Notes under the pieces: generated by a model
Database searches by the model: none
Seen by the model: only the letters and a program-made list of their open reading frames with translations
What the model was told of the DNA's origin: nothing
Position numbers and translations under genes: made by a program
DNA from: CAVQJU01 sp963755195
GTDB lineage: Bacteria > Acidobacteriota > Vicinamibacteria > Vicinamibacterales > CAVVIG01
Assembly: GCA_963755195.1 (NCBI GenBank)
Contig: CAVWIZ010000001.1
Location: 496,001 to 560,000 of the forward strand
Length of the DNA: 64,000 nt
Reading direction: 5' to 3'
Shown here: in pieces, positions 1 through 10,174 of the stretch
Layout of the letters: each line of letters starts with the position of its first letter
Numbering within the stretch: position 1 is the stretch's first letter

Positions 1-2
1 TG

Positions 3-890
3 GCGGTGGTGCGTGTACCGAGCCATGTGCCCGTCTCTCTTCCGGTGCCGTGGATGCCACGCCGACTTCAGCGACCGCGCTACTTCATCGCGAGTGACGT
101 GTCACCGAAGGGCGTGTCACTCCGCCCAGCGTTTGTGGGATCGCTGGATCCGATGGATAGTCCGTTGTGGTCCGAGGCGCTCTGGACTGTGCGGGCGAGC
201 AGTGATCTGATGCCGGGGTCATTCTTGTTCACCAGCAACGCGGAACTCGTGGGCCTGGTGATCGCGTACGGTGTCGAGCGCGCCATCGTGCCGGGCGCGA
301 CACTTCTCGCGGAAGCCGATCGTTTGCTCGAAAGGCCCAAGGCACCCGCCGGGGCAATCGGCGTCGAAGTGCAGGCGCTGACAGAACCTGTGGCGTCTGT
401 GACGGGTGCTCCCGGCGGCGTGGTGGTGACTTGGGTTGAACGAGCCGGCGCTGCGACGGGGCGTCTGATGGTGGGCGACGTCATCGAAGCGCTCGACGGT
501 CGCACGCTCGCGACACGTCAATGGTGGGACGTTCGCATCGCCCGTCTGTCGGTGGGCGAAACGCTGACGCTCCGCGTGCGCCGCCGCGGCGAGGTCCAGG
601 AGGTGGCGTTGGTTGCGACCGCCGTCTCGGCGCCGCCTGCCGGTCGGTCGCTTGGTCTCACCCTGCGCGGGCGGACCAGGATCGGTGCTGAAGTGATCCG
701 TGTCGAGCGGGCGTCCGCGGCTGATCGGGCCGGACTGACCGTCGGAGACGTGATCACGCTCGTCGCCGATGTCCACGCACCGACGCCGGCGCAGGTGACG
801 CAGTCATTCGCCTCCGTTCGTGAGGGTCAGCGCGTGATGGTCGCTGTCACGCGGGGTGACACTCACTTCGTGACGACGTTGGAACGATGA
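3..890 (+). CDS. HtrA/DegP-like protein with degenerate protease domain and two PDZ domains (5' partial)
   Basis: The frame is open to the window edge, so the true start lies upstream. About the last 180 residues contain two PDZ-like repeats: one near residues 115-205 with GRLMVGDVIEALDG, and one near 215-290 with RAGLTVGDVITLV. The preceding part resembles the second barrel of a trypsin-like HtrA protease, but where an active enzyme has G-N-S-G-(S/G)-P-L-F this protein has MPGSFLF, so the nucleophilic serine appears to be replaced by proline. I infer a non-proteolytic periplasmic or membrane-associated chaperone or scaffold. The stop overlaps the ATG of the antiporter gene (ATGA), which suggests translational coupling. 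An alternative is a fragment of a longer active protease if the alignment is off. Confidence 0.7.
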   Translation, partial: AVVRVPSHVPVSLPVPWMPRRLQRPRYFIASDVSPKGVSLRPAFVGSLDPMDSPLWSEALWTVRASSDLMPGSFLFTSNAELVGLVIAYGVERAIVPGATLLAEADRLLERPKAPAGAIGVEVQALTEPVASVTGAPGGVVVTWVERAGAATGRLMVGDVIEALDGRTLATRQWWDVRIARLSVGETLTLRVRRRGEVQEVALVATAVSAPPAGRSLGLTLRGRTRIGAEVIRVERASAADRAGLTVGDVITLVADVHAPTPAQVTQSFASVREGQRVMVAVTRGDTHFVTTLER

Positions 891-2070
891 CGTCGCATCC
901 GGCCGGCGATCCGTTCGGCCTTCGCGACCCGTCTCTCGACGGTCCCGTCGTCGACACGCTCGGGCAGGCGCCAGGCCCGGAGCGGCGCGCGTCACGGAGT
1001 TGGCGCCGGTTGGTCGAGTGGTCGGCGACATCGGCTCCGGTGGCACTCCTCCTCCTGGCAGGATTCGCGTTCGGCCCTCGCGGCATCAACCTGCTGTCTG
1101 CAGACGCGCTGTCGCTTGCTCGACCCGGTCGTTCCGGTTGCTCTCGCGGCGCTGGGCGTGTTGGTCGGGCTGAGCGTGGGCGATCACCGAACGGACGACC
1201 GGCGCGTGTTCGCCGCCGCCTGTCTCGTTGCCGCACTGACCATGCTTGTCGTCTCGGCCGGCATCGCGATGGTTGCGCTCGCCGCGACGGCGTCGGTCGA
1301 CCGGGCCTTCTGGACGCTGATCGTGGCCGGCGGCATCTGCGCTGCAAGCTCGCTCACGCTGCCGACGGGCAATCCCCTGGAACCCCGGACATGCGACCGC
1401 GCGCGTCATCGAGCTCGGCGTCCTGCTTCCGATCGTGGTGGGTGGGCTCGCGCTGGCGTGGCTCCGCGCGGGTTCCACCGTGGGAGCCGTCGCCCTGGTG
1501 GCGCAAGCCGCCGGCGTCACGCTTGCGCTGGCCGCCGCCGCGTGGCTGCTGCTGACGCGAGCGTCGTCGGAAACGGAAGAACGCGTGTTGGCCGTCTCGG
1601 CGCTGCTGCTCGTCGGCGGCGTCGCGGACGCCCTTTCGCTGTCCGCGCTGTTCGGCGGACTGGTCGCCGGTGTGTTCTGGCGGTATGCGGGACGGCACCC
1701 GCGCGAGACGATCAGCTCGGGATGTGCTCTTCGTGCAGCACCCGCTCCTCGTGCTCGTGCTGCTGGTGGCCGGGGCTCGTGCCGATCTCTCGGCGGTGTC
1801 ACTCGGACTTGGGGCGGCCTATCTGGTGCTGCGCGTCGTCGGCCAGCTGGCCGGCGGCATCGTGGCCAGGCGTGCCGCCGGCGTCGAACGTGCCTCGCGA
1901 TCTGGGGTTCTCACCTCCTCCCGCCGGGCGTCTTCGGCGTCGCGTTCGCGCTGAACGCGGCAAACGTCGTCGGCGCCGACGCGTCGGTCCTGCTCGCGGC
2001 CGTGGTGGCTGGCACGATCGGGTCCGAGTTCGTCGCGCTTCTCCTGCCACCGCGGAGGGTGGACGAGTGA
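887..2070 (+). CDS. Kef/NhaP-type cation:proton antiporter, membrane domain (frameshifted in this sequence)
   Basis: A hydrophobic protein of about 392 residues after correction, with helices such as VALLLLAGFAFGPRGINLL, AALGVLVGLSVG and LSALFGGLVAGVFW, typical of CPA1/CPA2 monovalent cation/proton antiporters of the inner membrane. The reading frame changes five times, and every change is repaired by removing one T: near 1116, 1392, 1717, 1891 and 1908. The corrected length is an exact multiple of three and ends at the TGA at 2068-2070, which overlaps the GTG start of the next antiporter gene. I infer that the cell has an intact gene. The substrate ion cannot be told from the sequence. Two adjacent antiporter-like genes may form a pair or reflect duplication. 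Confidence 0.65.
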
Positions 2071-4830
2071 GGCGCCTGCTGGCGCTCGCGCTGGCGGTCG
2101 GCGCGATGGCCGCGGTGCGCGAACTCGGTATCCAGGCGACGGCCGGTTCGGCCGCCACCGCGCTCGCCCTCGGGTTCGCGCTGATGGGCGCGTCGGTCAC
2201 CGGGCGACGCGTTGCGACGGTTTCATCTTCCGCGCCTGACCGGGTATCTCCTCTTCGGCGTCATCGTCGGGCCGTATCTCGGCAATCTGATCACGCAATC
2301 GATGGCCGCTCAGCTTCAGGTGGTCACGGGAATCGCCACGACGCTGATCGCGCTCATCGCGGGCCTGACGCTGAGCGTGGAACGGCTCGGGTCCCGCCTG
2401 GCGGCGATCGCACGCATGACCGCGGTGACGCTGGTCGTGGCCATGGTCGGTCTGTCGGCGGTGGCGTGGATGGCATGGCCGTGGTTGCCCATCGCGCCCG
2501 ATGCCGTCGGATCCCAGCGGCTGGTCATGCTGGCCTTGCTGGTCGTGATGGTCGTCTCGTTCTCGCCGACGATGACGGCGGCGGTGGTCGCGGACTCGGG
2601 AGCACGCGGGCGGCTGAGCGACACGGTGCTGGCGATCGTCGTGCTCGCCGATCTCGTGATGCTGGTGCTGTTCTCGGTGTCGATGCAGCTGGCGCGCATC
2701 GTGTTCGACACCGGCGAAGGCCAGGGCGTGGAGGTGCTGGCGCGACTCGCGTGGGAGATCGGCGGGGCCGTCGCCTTTGGCGTGCTCATCGGCGTCTTGT
2801 TTGCGCTCTATTTGCGCTACATCGGCCGGGAGATCACGCTCGTCCTGCTGGCCGTGTGCGCCGTGCTGAGTCAGGTCGGGACGACGCAGCAACTGCAGCC
2901 GCTGCTGGCGGCACTTGCCGCGGGCGTGGTCATCGAGAATCTGGCGGTCGCACAGGGCGACACGCTGCGGGCCGCCGTGCGCCGTGGCGCGCCGCCGGTG
3001 CTGGTGGTCTTCTTCGTGGCGGTTGGCGCGTCGCTTCGGCTCGACGCGGTGGCCGCCATCGGGCTGAGCGCCGTCGCATTGTCCGCCGTCCGACTCGGAT
3101 TCATCAGGCTGGGCGTGGGCGCCGGCGTCAAGCTGTCCGGGCTTCCCGAGCCGATCGGGAAGTACGCGTGGACGGGTCTGGTGTCCCAGGCCGGGATTAC
3201 CCTGGGGTTTGCGTCCGTCGTCGCCACCGAGTTTCCAGGGTGGGGCAACCAGGTGCAGCTGCTGTTGGTCGCGTCGATCGCGATCCACGAGCTCGTCGGA
3301 CCGATTCTGTTTCGCCGCGGGTTGGCGCAGGCCGGTGAACTCGATGCATACACGCCTCGCCCCCTCGTGGTCGTGTCCAACCGCGAACCGTACCTCCACA
3401 GCCAGGATGAGGATGGCCGAATTGCGGTGAAGGCCGCGACGGGCGGCGTCGCCGTGGCGCTGGACGCGCTGATGCGCGAACGAGGCGGTGTGTGGATCGC
3501 ACACGGGGCTGGCCCGGCGGACCGGCTGCGTCGTCGATGCGGCCGACAAGGTGTCGGTGCCTCCCGAGAGCCCATCGTACGCGCTTCGCCGTCTGTGGCT
3601 CGAGGAGCCCACGTTCTCCGCGTACTACGGGGGCTTCGCGAACGAGGGCCTGTGGCCGCTCTGCCATGTGGTCGACGTCCGTCCGAAGTTTCGAAGTGAG
3701 GATTGGGCGGCCTATCAGGACGTCAACGCGCGCTTCGCCGCCGCGATTCACGCGGAGCTCGGATCGTCCGACGCACCGGTGTTCATCCAGGACTATCACC
3801 TGGCCCTCGTGGCGCCGGCGCTTGCGGGCGCTGCGGCCCGACACTCGCACCGCCCTCTTCTGGCACATCCCGTGGCCCTATCCGGATCGCCTCCGCATCT
3901 GCCCGTGGCGGCGCGAGCTTGTCGCGGGGCTGCTGGCCAACGACCTGATCGCCTTTCAACTGGAACGCGACCGCCGCAACTTCCTGATGGCCGCCGAAGA
4001 AGAACTGCACGCCGAGGTGGAGCTCGAGTCGTCGCGCGTTCGCTTCGGCGGGCGCTCCAGCACGGTCGTCTCGGTGCCGATCGGTGTCGACTACGACCGC
4101 ATCCAGAGCTTCGCCGCCGACCCGGCGCTCCCGCAGGAACAGCAGCGCCTGCGGGAACTGCTCGACCTTCGCGCCGACATCATCGGGCTCGGCGTCGATC
4201 GTCTCGACTACACCAAGGGCATTCCCGAACGCCTCGACGCGCTCGATGCGCTCATGGCGCAACGCCCGGATCTGCGGGGAAGGATGACATTCGTCCAGAT
4301 TGGCGTGCCGTCTCGTTCGGATCTCAAGAGCTACGCGGCGATTGAAGCGGAGATCGGCACAGCGGATCGCCGCCCTCAATGCGCGCTACGCGGTTCCGGG
4401 CGGCTCACCGGTCGTGTCGTACCACACGACACCGCTCGGGGCGTTCAGCCTCGTGGCGCTCTATCGTCTCGCCCACTTCTGCATCGTCAGTTCGCTGCAC
4501 GACGGGATGAATCTGGTGGCCAAGGAGTTCGTCGCGGCGCGGGACGATGAGCACGGTGTGCTCGTGCTCAGCGCGCTGGCCGGCGCCGCACAGGAGCTCG
4601 AGGACGCGGTGATCATCAATCCCTACGACGTCGACGCGTTCGCAGCGGCCCTCGCAAGAGCGATCGACATGACCAGCGAGGAGCAGGTGACGCGCATGCG
4701 GACCATGCGGAAGGTGGTCGCGGGACGGAACGTCTTCAACTGGGCGTCCGACATCCTGGAGGGTCTCGAGAGTCTCTGGACCAAGCCGCTGCTCTATTCG
4801 GTTCGCGGGTGGGAAGAGACGTCGGTGTGA
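2067..4830 (+). CDS. Cation:proton antiporter fused in frame to trehalose-6-phosphate synthase (frameshifted)
   Basis: About 919 residues after correction. Residues 1 to about 425 form a CPA2-type antiporter with 11-13 hydrophobic segments (for example RLTGYLLFGVIVGPYLGNLI and GLVSQAGITLGFASVVA). After a linker of about five residues a GT20 trehalose-6-phosphate synthase (OtsA) domain begins at RPLVVVSNREPY, and the family motifs FWHIPWPYPDRL, GVDRLDYTKGIPERL and SLHDGMNLVAKEF follow. The junction at about 3330-3360 is one uninterrupted frame, with no stop or obvious start. Four frameshifts elsewhere are each repaired by removing a T (near 2212, 3527, 3822 and 4354 or 4367). OtsA makes trehalose-6-phosphate from UDP-glucose and glucose-6-phosphate; a related GT20 activity such as glucosylglycerol-phosphate synthesis is possible. 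The GTG start overlaps the preceding stop. Confidence 0.65.
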
Positions 4831-4976
4831 AGGCGCCTCAAGATCTTCCTGGCGGCCCTGGCCATTGTTGATGATATGGCGCGGTGTTGGTGATCGCGCG
4901 CTTCTACACCAGCGCCATCGCATGGAGCGCCTTGGTCCAGGTCCGGTGAAGTGACGCGAGTGCTCGGACGTAGACG

Positions 4977-4986
4977 AAGGAGGTGA
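4977..4986 (+). promoter_or_regulatory. Near-perfect Shine-Dalgarno that decides the GH15 start
   Basis: AAGGAGGTGA is complementary to the 16S rRNA 3' end over ten bases. It lies eight bases before the ATG at 4995, so I chose that start over the GTG at 4983, which sits inside the Shine-Dalgarno itself. Confidence 0.7.
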
Positions 4987-4994
4987 CAATCTTG

Positions 4995-6816
4995 ATGATT
5001 CCCGGAACCGCCCGAATGACCGAGCTTTCAATTCCGCGGCTCGATCACGGGGTCATCGGCAATGGCCGGGTCTTGGCACTCGTGGCTCCCACCACACACA
5101 TCGACTGGCTCTGTCTGCCGCGGTTCGACAGCCCCTCCGTCTTTGCGCGCCTCCTCGACGCCGACCGTGGGGGCACATTCGCGCTGTGCCCGGTGTGCGA
5201 TGCGCCAGAGACCTCGATGGCATATGTCACCAACACGAACGTGCTCCGGACGGAGGTGCGATGCCCGGACGGACGTTTCGACATCTTCGACTACGCACCC
5301 CGCATCCCCACTGGAATTACGGTGGACGCGCCCATTGAAATTCACCGACTGATCGTGCCACGTGAAGGCGCTCCACGGGTTCGAGTGGTCTTCGATCCGC
5401 GGCCCGACTACGGGCGCATCCGGCCGCATCTCATCCCCGTCGAAGGCGGTCTCGACATCGGCGACGGCGCGCACGGGATCCATCTGCGCACGAACGTTCC
5501 GGTGGCGTACATCGAGAACGGACAAGCGGTGCGGATCGACGGCCCGAAGTATCTCGTCCTGAGCTACGGCCGTCCGCCGCAGATCGACTCGGTGGCCTCG
5601 GTGCAACGGGCGCTGGATCTCACGATCGCCGGATGGCGTGCGTGGGTCAAGACCTGCGCGCTGCCCTCGTTTGCCGACACGCACGTCCTGCGGTCGGCGC
5701 TCTGCCTCAAGCTGCACGCGTTCACGGAGACAGGCGCGATTATCGCCTCGGCGACGACCAGCATCCCCGAGGCCCTCGGCACGGAGCGTACGTGGGACTA
5801 CCGTTATTGCTGGCTTCGAGACGCCGCGTTCGTCGTCGAGGCGCTCCGACGGCTCAGTCATCTGGCGGAAGGCGAGGCGTTCGTGTCGTTCCTCCGGGAT
5901 GTCGCCGAAGAGGGCCCGCTTCAGCCCGTCTATGGCGTCGGCGGCGAGCGAGAGCTGCCCGAACAGCATCTCGATCACTTGTCGGGATTCGCCGGTGCAC
6001 CGGTGCGGATCGGGAACGCCGCCTACCAGCAGCGCCAGCACGATCTGATGGGCGAGATGATTCTCTGCCTGGAAACGATCGCGTCGGATCCCCGCGTGGT
6101 GGTCGAGGATCCCGAGGCGATCATGCGGCTGGTCGTACGCCTCGTCGGTGAGGCCCAGAAGGCGGCGGGTACCGACGACACCGGTCTGTGGGAGTACCGC
6201 ACGATGCCGGCCCGCTACACGTTCTCGCAGACCCTGTGCTGGGTCGCGGCGAGCCGGGGCGCCCGCCTGGCACGTCGTTTCGGGAACCCCGCGCAGGCGG
6301 AGGAATGGGACGCGTGGAGCGCGCCGTTCAGAGAAGACGTGCTGGCCAGGGCCTTCAACGCCGAACTGGGCTACTTCACCCAGGCGCTCGATGGCCAGTA
6401 TCCCGACGCGTCGAACCTGCTGCTGCCGACGCTCGGCCTGATCGAGCCCAACGATCCCCGTTTCGTGTCGACGGTAGACGCCTACGAACGACTGCTCGTC
6501 GAGAATGGGTTGATGCTCCGCTACCGGCATGCGGACGACTTCGGCGCCACGACCAGCGCGTTTTCGATCTGTTCGTTCTGGTGGGCCGAGGCGCTGGCCC
6601 TCATCGGCAGATTGGACGACGCCGATCATTGTGTTCAACCGGCTCCTCGGCTACGCGAACGGCGTCGGCCTGTTCTCCGAGGACATCGACCCGGGGACCG
6701 GCCGTCTGCTCGGCAACTTTCCCCAGGCCTACACGCACGTCGGCCTCGTCCATGCCGCCATCACGATCGGCGAATTGCTCGACGCGCGTGACAGAAGGTT
6801 CCGAGCGTGGACGTGA
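4995..6816 (+). CDS. Glycoside hydrolase family 15 protein (glucoamylase or trehalase type)
   Basis: About 606 residues after correction, the normal size for bacterial GH15. The N-terminal beta-sandwich holds HGVIGNGRVLALVAP and IDWLCLPRFDSPSVF. The (alpha/alpha)6 barrel follows with TWDYRYCWLRDA near residue 265 and GLWEYR near residue 395, which carries the likely catalytic acid Glu. Enzymes of this family release glucose from alpha-1,4-glucans or split trehalose. Its place directly after a trehalose-6-phosphate synthase favours a trehalose or glycogen role. One frameshift near 6626-6632 is repaired by removing one T and restores the C-terminal FNRLLGYANGVGLFSEDID. No signal peptide is visible, so it is probably cytoplasmic. 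Confidence 0.85.
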
Positions 6817-7106
6817 CGCAACGGAAGGCAGCCGCGCTCCTGCGCGCAATCGTTTACAGCCATCCCAGATTGCTCGAAACACGTTCGCGAAGTCGTCGAC
6901 CGGCGCCAATGGTCGCGGAGCTGGCGAGAAGCGGTCTCAGTATTGGACCGGGGCACACCGAACGAAATACCCCCGAAGGTCCCGGCCAACATGACTCGGC
7001 CCCGTCGTTTCCCTGGTCCGACCAGATGACGGAAGATCGCCGCCATCACGATCGCGACAACCACCAGCAGCACCTGTGTGACCAACGTGACACCTGCATT
7101 GCTCAC
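6729..7106 (-). CDS. Hypothetical small membrane protein
   Basis: A GTG start at 7106 follows a strong GAGGAGGA ribosome site on the reverse strand and opens a 125-residue frame. Its first 25 residues form one hydrophobic helix (VTLVTQVLLVVVAIVMAAIF). The rest is polar and basic and overlaps the last 88 bases of the GH15 gene on the other strand. The N-terminal helix and ribosome site look real; the C-terminal part is less convincing and may come from a frameshift. I recognise no family. Apart from this, 6817-7208 holds no gene I can support. Confidence 0.35.
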   Translation of the reverse strand: MSNAGVTLVTQVLLVVVAIVMAAIFRHLVGPGKRRGRVMLAGTFGGISFGVPRSNTETASRQLRDHWRRSTTSRTCFEQSGMAVNDCAQERGCLPLRHVHARNLLSRASSNSPIVMAAWTRPTCV

Positions 7107-7208
7107 AAAGTCCTCCTCGGCGTGAGTCTCCAGTCTTTCGCGAAAGCGTTCAAGGCCCATGCACCGAATCCGGTGGGCGTAGTAACGTAGGGCCGCCGCC
7201 TGCCCCTG

Positions 7209-8062
7209 ATGATTGACGTCCGCGACGTCCGTTACACGTACCCGGCACGCCAGAGCCGGCCGTTCGCGCCCTCAACTTCAGCGTGACAGAAGGCGAGGTG
7301 TTCGGGTTCCTCGGGCCTAGCGGGGCAGGCAAGAGCACGACGCAGAAGATCCTGATCGGTCTCCATGTGGATTACGGGGGCACGGTCACGGTCCTCGGCC
7401 GCGATCTCCGCCAGTGGGGGAGTGACTACTACCAGCACATTGGCGTTTCCTTCGAGTTTCCAAACCACTATCTGAAGCTGACAGCGCGCGAGAACTTGAC
7501 GTTCTTTCGCTCTCTTTACGACGGCTCCACGGAAACGCCCGAGGCGGTGCTGGAGGCGGTCGGCCTTGCGGAGCACGCCGACAAGCGTGTTGAGGCGTTT
7601 TCCAAGGGGATGAGAATCCGGCTCAATCTCGCGCGAGCGCTCCTGAACCGCCCGGCCCTCCTCTTCCTCGACGAACCAACGGCTGGACTCGATCCGGTCA
7701 CCGCTCGCGCTGTTCGCAGCCTCATTCGACAAAAGCAGGAGGCAGGTACGACGGTCTTCCTCACGACGCACGACATGACTGTCGCCGACACGTTGTGCAG
7801 CCGCGTCGCGTTCATTGTGGACGGCGAGATCCGTCTCGTCGAGCGTCCAGGCGTATTGAAGCAGCGCTACGGGCAGCGAGGCGTCCGCGTCGCCTTCGGC
7901 CCGGAGCAGGCTGTCGAATACCTGCATTTCCCTCTCGACGGGCTGGCGGACAACCAGGCGTTCATCGCCCTCCTGCGCCGCGACGACCTACAGACGATTG
8001 ACACACTCGAGACGACGCTCGAAGAAGTGTTCATCCAGGTGACTGGAAGAGTGTTGGCGTGA
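7209..8062 (+). CDS. ABC transporter ATP-binding protein (exporter type)
   Basis: About 284 residues after correction. Walker A is GPSGAGKST, the signature region is FSKGMRIRLNLARAL, Walker B is LLFLDEPT and the switch histidine is in TTHDM. The ATG at 7209 gives MIDVRDVRYTYP, but the next strand, PAVRALNF, lies in another frame. Restoring one G in the C/G run near 7241-7245 gives YPGTPEPAVRALNF, the usual sequence for this family, so a base seems to be missing there. The stop overlaps the GTG of the first permease gene (GTGA). Family members with two ABC-2 permeases act as drug or small-molecule efflux pumps; the substrate here is unknown. Confidence 0.8.
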
Positions 8063-8766
8063 GGCGAGCCTTGGCGGCCTTGAGGTGGGAGGCTGCACTC
8101 CAGGCGCGTCATCAGTTCTATGCGGTTACCGCCGTGGTCGCGTTCGTATGGATAGGTCTTCTTCGCCTGCTCCCGTTCGGCGCGCGCGAGGAGCCTGCGT
8201 TGCTGGTCCCGATGTTCGTATTGACCAACCTCCAGATCACGGCGTTCTACTTCGCAGCGGCGCTCATGCTCCTGGAAAAGAGCCAGGGGGTCGTCGCCGC
8301 GCTCGTGACCTCACCCCTGCGGCCAAGCGAGTACCTGATGGTGAAAGCGGCAACCCTGGCAATCCTCGGAGTGGCCGAGAATGGGCTCATAGTGCTGTCG
8401 GTGTTCGGGATGGAGCTGGCGTGGGGATGGCTGCTTCTTGGAACGGCGATTCTCGGCGCCCTCTATGTCTTCCTGGCACTCGCTGTCGTGGCACGGCACA
8501 CGGGGATCAACACCTTCCTGATCCCTTCGCTGGGTTGGATCACGCTGTTCTCACTGCCCCTGCTCGGTTATTACGGGGTCGTGCCGTGGTGGACGTTCGC
8601 GTGGCACCCGATGATGCCGTCACTCATACTGCTGGAAGCCGGGTGCCGCCAGCTTTCCGCGGCTCTCCTGACTTACGGCATTCTGGGCAGCCTGGGTTGG
8701 TGTGGTCTTGCCCTTCTTTTGGCGCGACAACGGTTCATCCACGTGGTTGCACCTGCCGCCGCGTGA
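8059..8766 (+). CDS. ABC-2 type permease, first subunit
   Basis: A membrane protein of 235 residues with about six hydrophobic helices (for example FYAVTAVVAFVWIGLLRLL and AFYFAAALMLLEKSQGVVAA). The sequence SQGVVAALVTSPLRPSEYL matches the conserved cytoplasmic helix of fluoroquinolone-type ABC export permeases. It starts at the GTG overlapping the ATPase stop and ends four bases before the second permease, so the three genes form one transcript. It provides half of the transmembrane pore of the exporter. Confidence 0.8.
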   Translation: MRRALAALRWEAALQARHQFYAVTAVVAFVWIGLLRLLPFGAREEPALLVPMFVLTNLQITAFYFAAALMLLEKSQGVVAALVTSPLRPSEYLMVKAATLAILGVAENGLIVLSVFGMELAWGWLLLGTAILGALYVFLALAVVARHTGINTFLIPSLGWITLFSLPLLGYYGVVPWWTFAWHPMMPSLILLEAGCRQLSAALLTYGILGSLGWCGLALLLARQRFIHVVAPAAA

Positions 8767-8770
8767 GAGC

Positions 8771-9505
8771 ATGAACGCACTTGGCCTTCTTCGTCGGCTC
8801 GGGCCGGTGGACCTTCGCAACATCCGCCGAGATCCACTCCTGCTGTGGGCGCTCGTTCTTCCGCTCTTTGTCGCTCTGGTCCTGCGGTGGATTGTCCCGG
8901 CGTTCGCCGAATGGCTCCGCGCCCGGCTCGCTTTTGATCTCGAGCCTTATTACCCGCTCATCGCCGGCTCCTTCGTGCTTCTGGTGCCATCGCTCGTCGG
9001 CTTCATCGGGGGGTTCCTCCTGCTCGACGAGCGCGACGACCGCATACTCGACGCGATTCGCGTCACTCCGGTCACATTGAACGCCTTGCTCCTCTTCCGA
9101 CTGGGCATTCCGCTCGTAATCGGGATTCCCTTAACGGTGGTCGGCTATCGCCTCGCAAACCTGGCTGCGGTGCCGGCGTCGGCGCTGTTGGCTGCGGCCA
9201 CCCTGGCCGGGTGTTCGGGTCCTATCCTTGCTCTCTTTCTCGTTGGGTTCGCCGAAAACAAGGTCTCTGGCTTTGCCCTGACGAAGCTGGTGACTGCCGT
9301 CTCAAACTTTGCGCTCGTCGCCTGGTTCGTGCCGATGCCCTGGCAGCTTTCCGCCGGTTGCCTGCCGTCGTACTGGCCGATGAAGATCGTCTGGCAGGCC
9401 GCTGCCGGCGAACCCTGGCGCAGTTACGCAGTCGCAGGCCTGTTCGTGAATGGGGTCGCGGTCGGACTCCTGCTGCGCCGCTTCCGTCGAGCGCTGGCCG
9501 TCTAA
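8771..9505 (+). CDS. ABC-2 type permease, second subunit
   Basis: A membrane protein of 244 residues. Its N-terminus RLGPVDLRNIRRDPLLLW is characteristic of the ABC-2 permease family, and DERDDRILDAIRVTPVT is the conserved amphipathic loop. Six hydrophobic segments are visible. I chose the ATG at 8771 because it places the conserved RRDP motif in the usual position; an in-frame start at 8702 would run through the preceding gene. It is expected to pair with the 8059-8766 product. Confidence 0.8.
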   Translation: MNALGLLRRLGPVDLRNIRRDPLLLWALVLPLFVALVLRWIVPAFAEWLRARLAFDLEPYYPLIAGSFVLLVPSLVGFIGGFLLLDERDDRILDAIRVTPVTLNALLLFRLGIPLVIGIPLTVVGYRLANLAAVPASALLAAATLAGCSGPILALFLVGFAENKVSGFALTKLVTAVSNFALVAWFVPMPWQLSAGCLPSYWPMKIVWQAAAGEPWRSYAVAGLFVNGVAVGLLLRRFRRALAV

Positions 9506-9534
9506 TCTCATCGGTGTGTTAGAGTCTGTGCGGT

Positions 9535-9900
9535 ATGGCTTCTTCGTTGGCCAGAAGTGTCGCCACAAAGCTCTGGGCCGTATGGTTCGTCGTGCTCATC
9601 GCCCTGCCATTCACCGCGCCATTCACGACATTTGATTTGATTGATGGCCTTCGCGGCCGCACGCAATCCGGCGTCACGGTCGTGACGCCGCAGCCCGTAT
9701 TGGTGGCTCAGACCAGCACTGACGACGTGCTGGTGTCGGCTGAGCGTTCGCATTTGAAGCAGCCGAGGCTCTGTGCGCTGACCACTGCGTCCTGCAACCA
9801 CCTAGCCTCCATTCCCCTTCTGGTCTCGCCATTCGATTCGACTCCTTCGATAGTTCTCCCCGTTCAGTCCTCTCCACTCCAAGCGATTCTGCGACTCTAA
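9535..9900 (+). CDS. Hypothetical membrane-anchored or exported protein
   Basis: An ORF of 121 residues with an N-terminal hydrophobic segment (LWAVWFVVLIALPFTAPF) after a short basic stretch, consistent with a signal anchor. The remainder is Ser/Thr/Pro-rich with two cysteines (LCALTTASCNH). No family is recognised and no strong ribosome site is visible, so it is a tentative gene. It follows the ABC operon by 29 bases but may be independent. Confidence 0.45.
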   Translation: MASSLARSVATKLWAVWFVVLIALPFTAPFTTFDLIDGLRGRTQSGVTVVTPQPVLVAQTSTDDVLVSAERSHLKQPRLCALTTASCNHLASIPLLVSPFDSTPSIVLPVQSSPLQAILRL

Positions 9901-10174
9901 GGGTCGTCGATCGTTTCAGTTTTCGACGCCCGTTCCCTAGTCAGGAACTACAGCCGCTGAACGGCAAAGTCTCTGCCGACCGCCGGAGACGGGAGGGCGT
10001 CGGACCCATCGTCTCATCGTGACGCGAGGGAACCGTTGTGAAAGGGTTGGTCTCTGGTTATGACCCGACGCGCGAAATCGTCGTCGCGCTCTGTGATGAC
10101 GGAGCCGAGTTCTTCCGGCTGCCGGTTCCGGCCGGTAGTCGTTCTTGAGGCCTGTTGGATGAGGAACAAGACAA
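9901..10174 (+). other. Intergenic region with one possible micro-ORF
   Basis: The stretch has no recognisable gene. A GTG at 10038 preceded by GCGAGGGA opens a 36-codon frame ending at the TGA at 10146-10148, with an ordinary-looking sequence (REIVVALCDDGAEFFRLPV). It is too short to judge without homologues. No clear promoter or terminator is visible. Confidence 0.25.

Noticed and set aside
1116..3338. Forward open frame of 740 codons across both antiporter genes
   Set aside because: It holds antiporter sequence only for about 90 residues and is otherwise Arg-rich out-of-frame translation.
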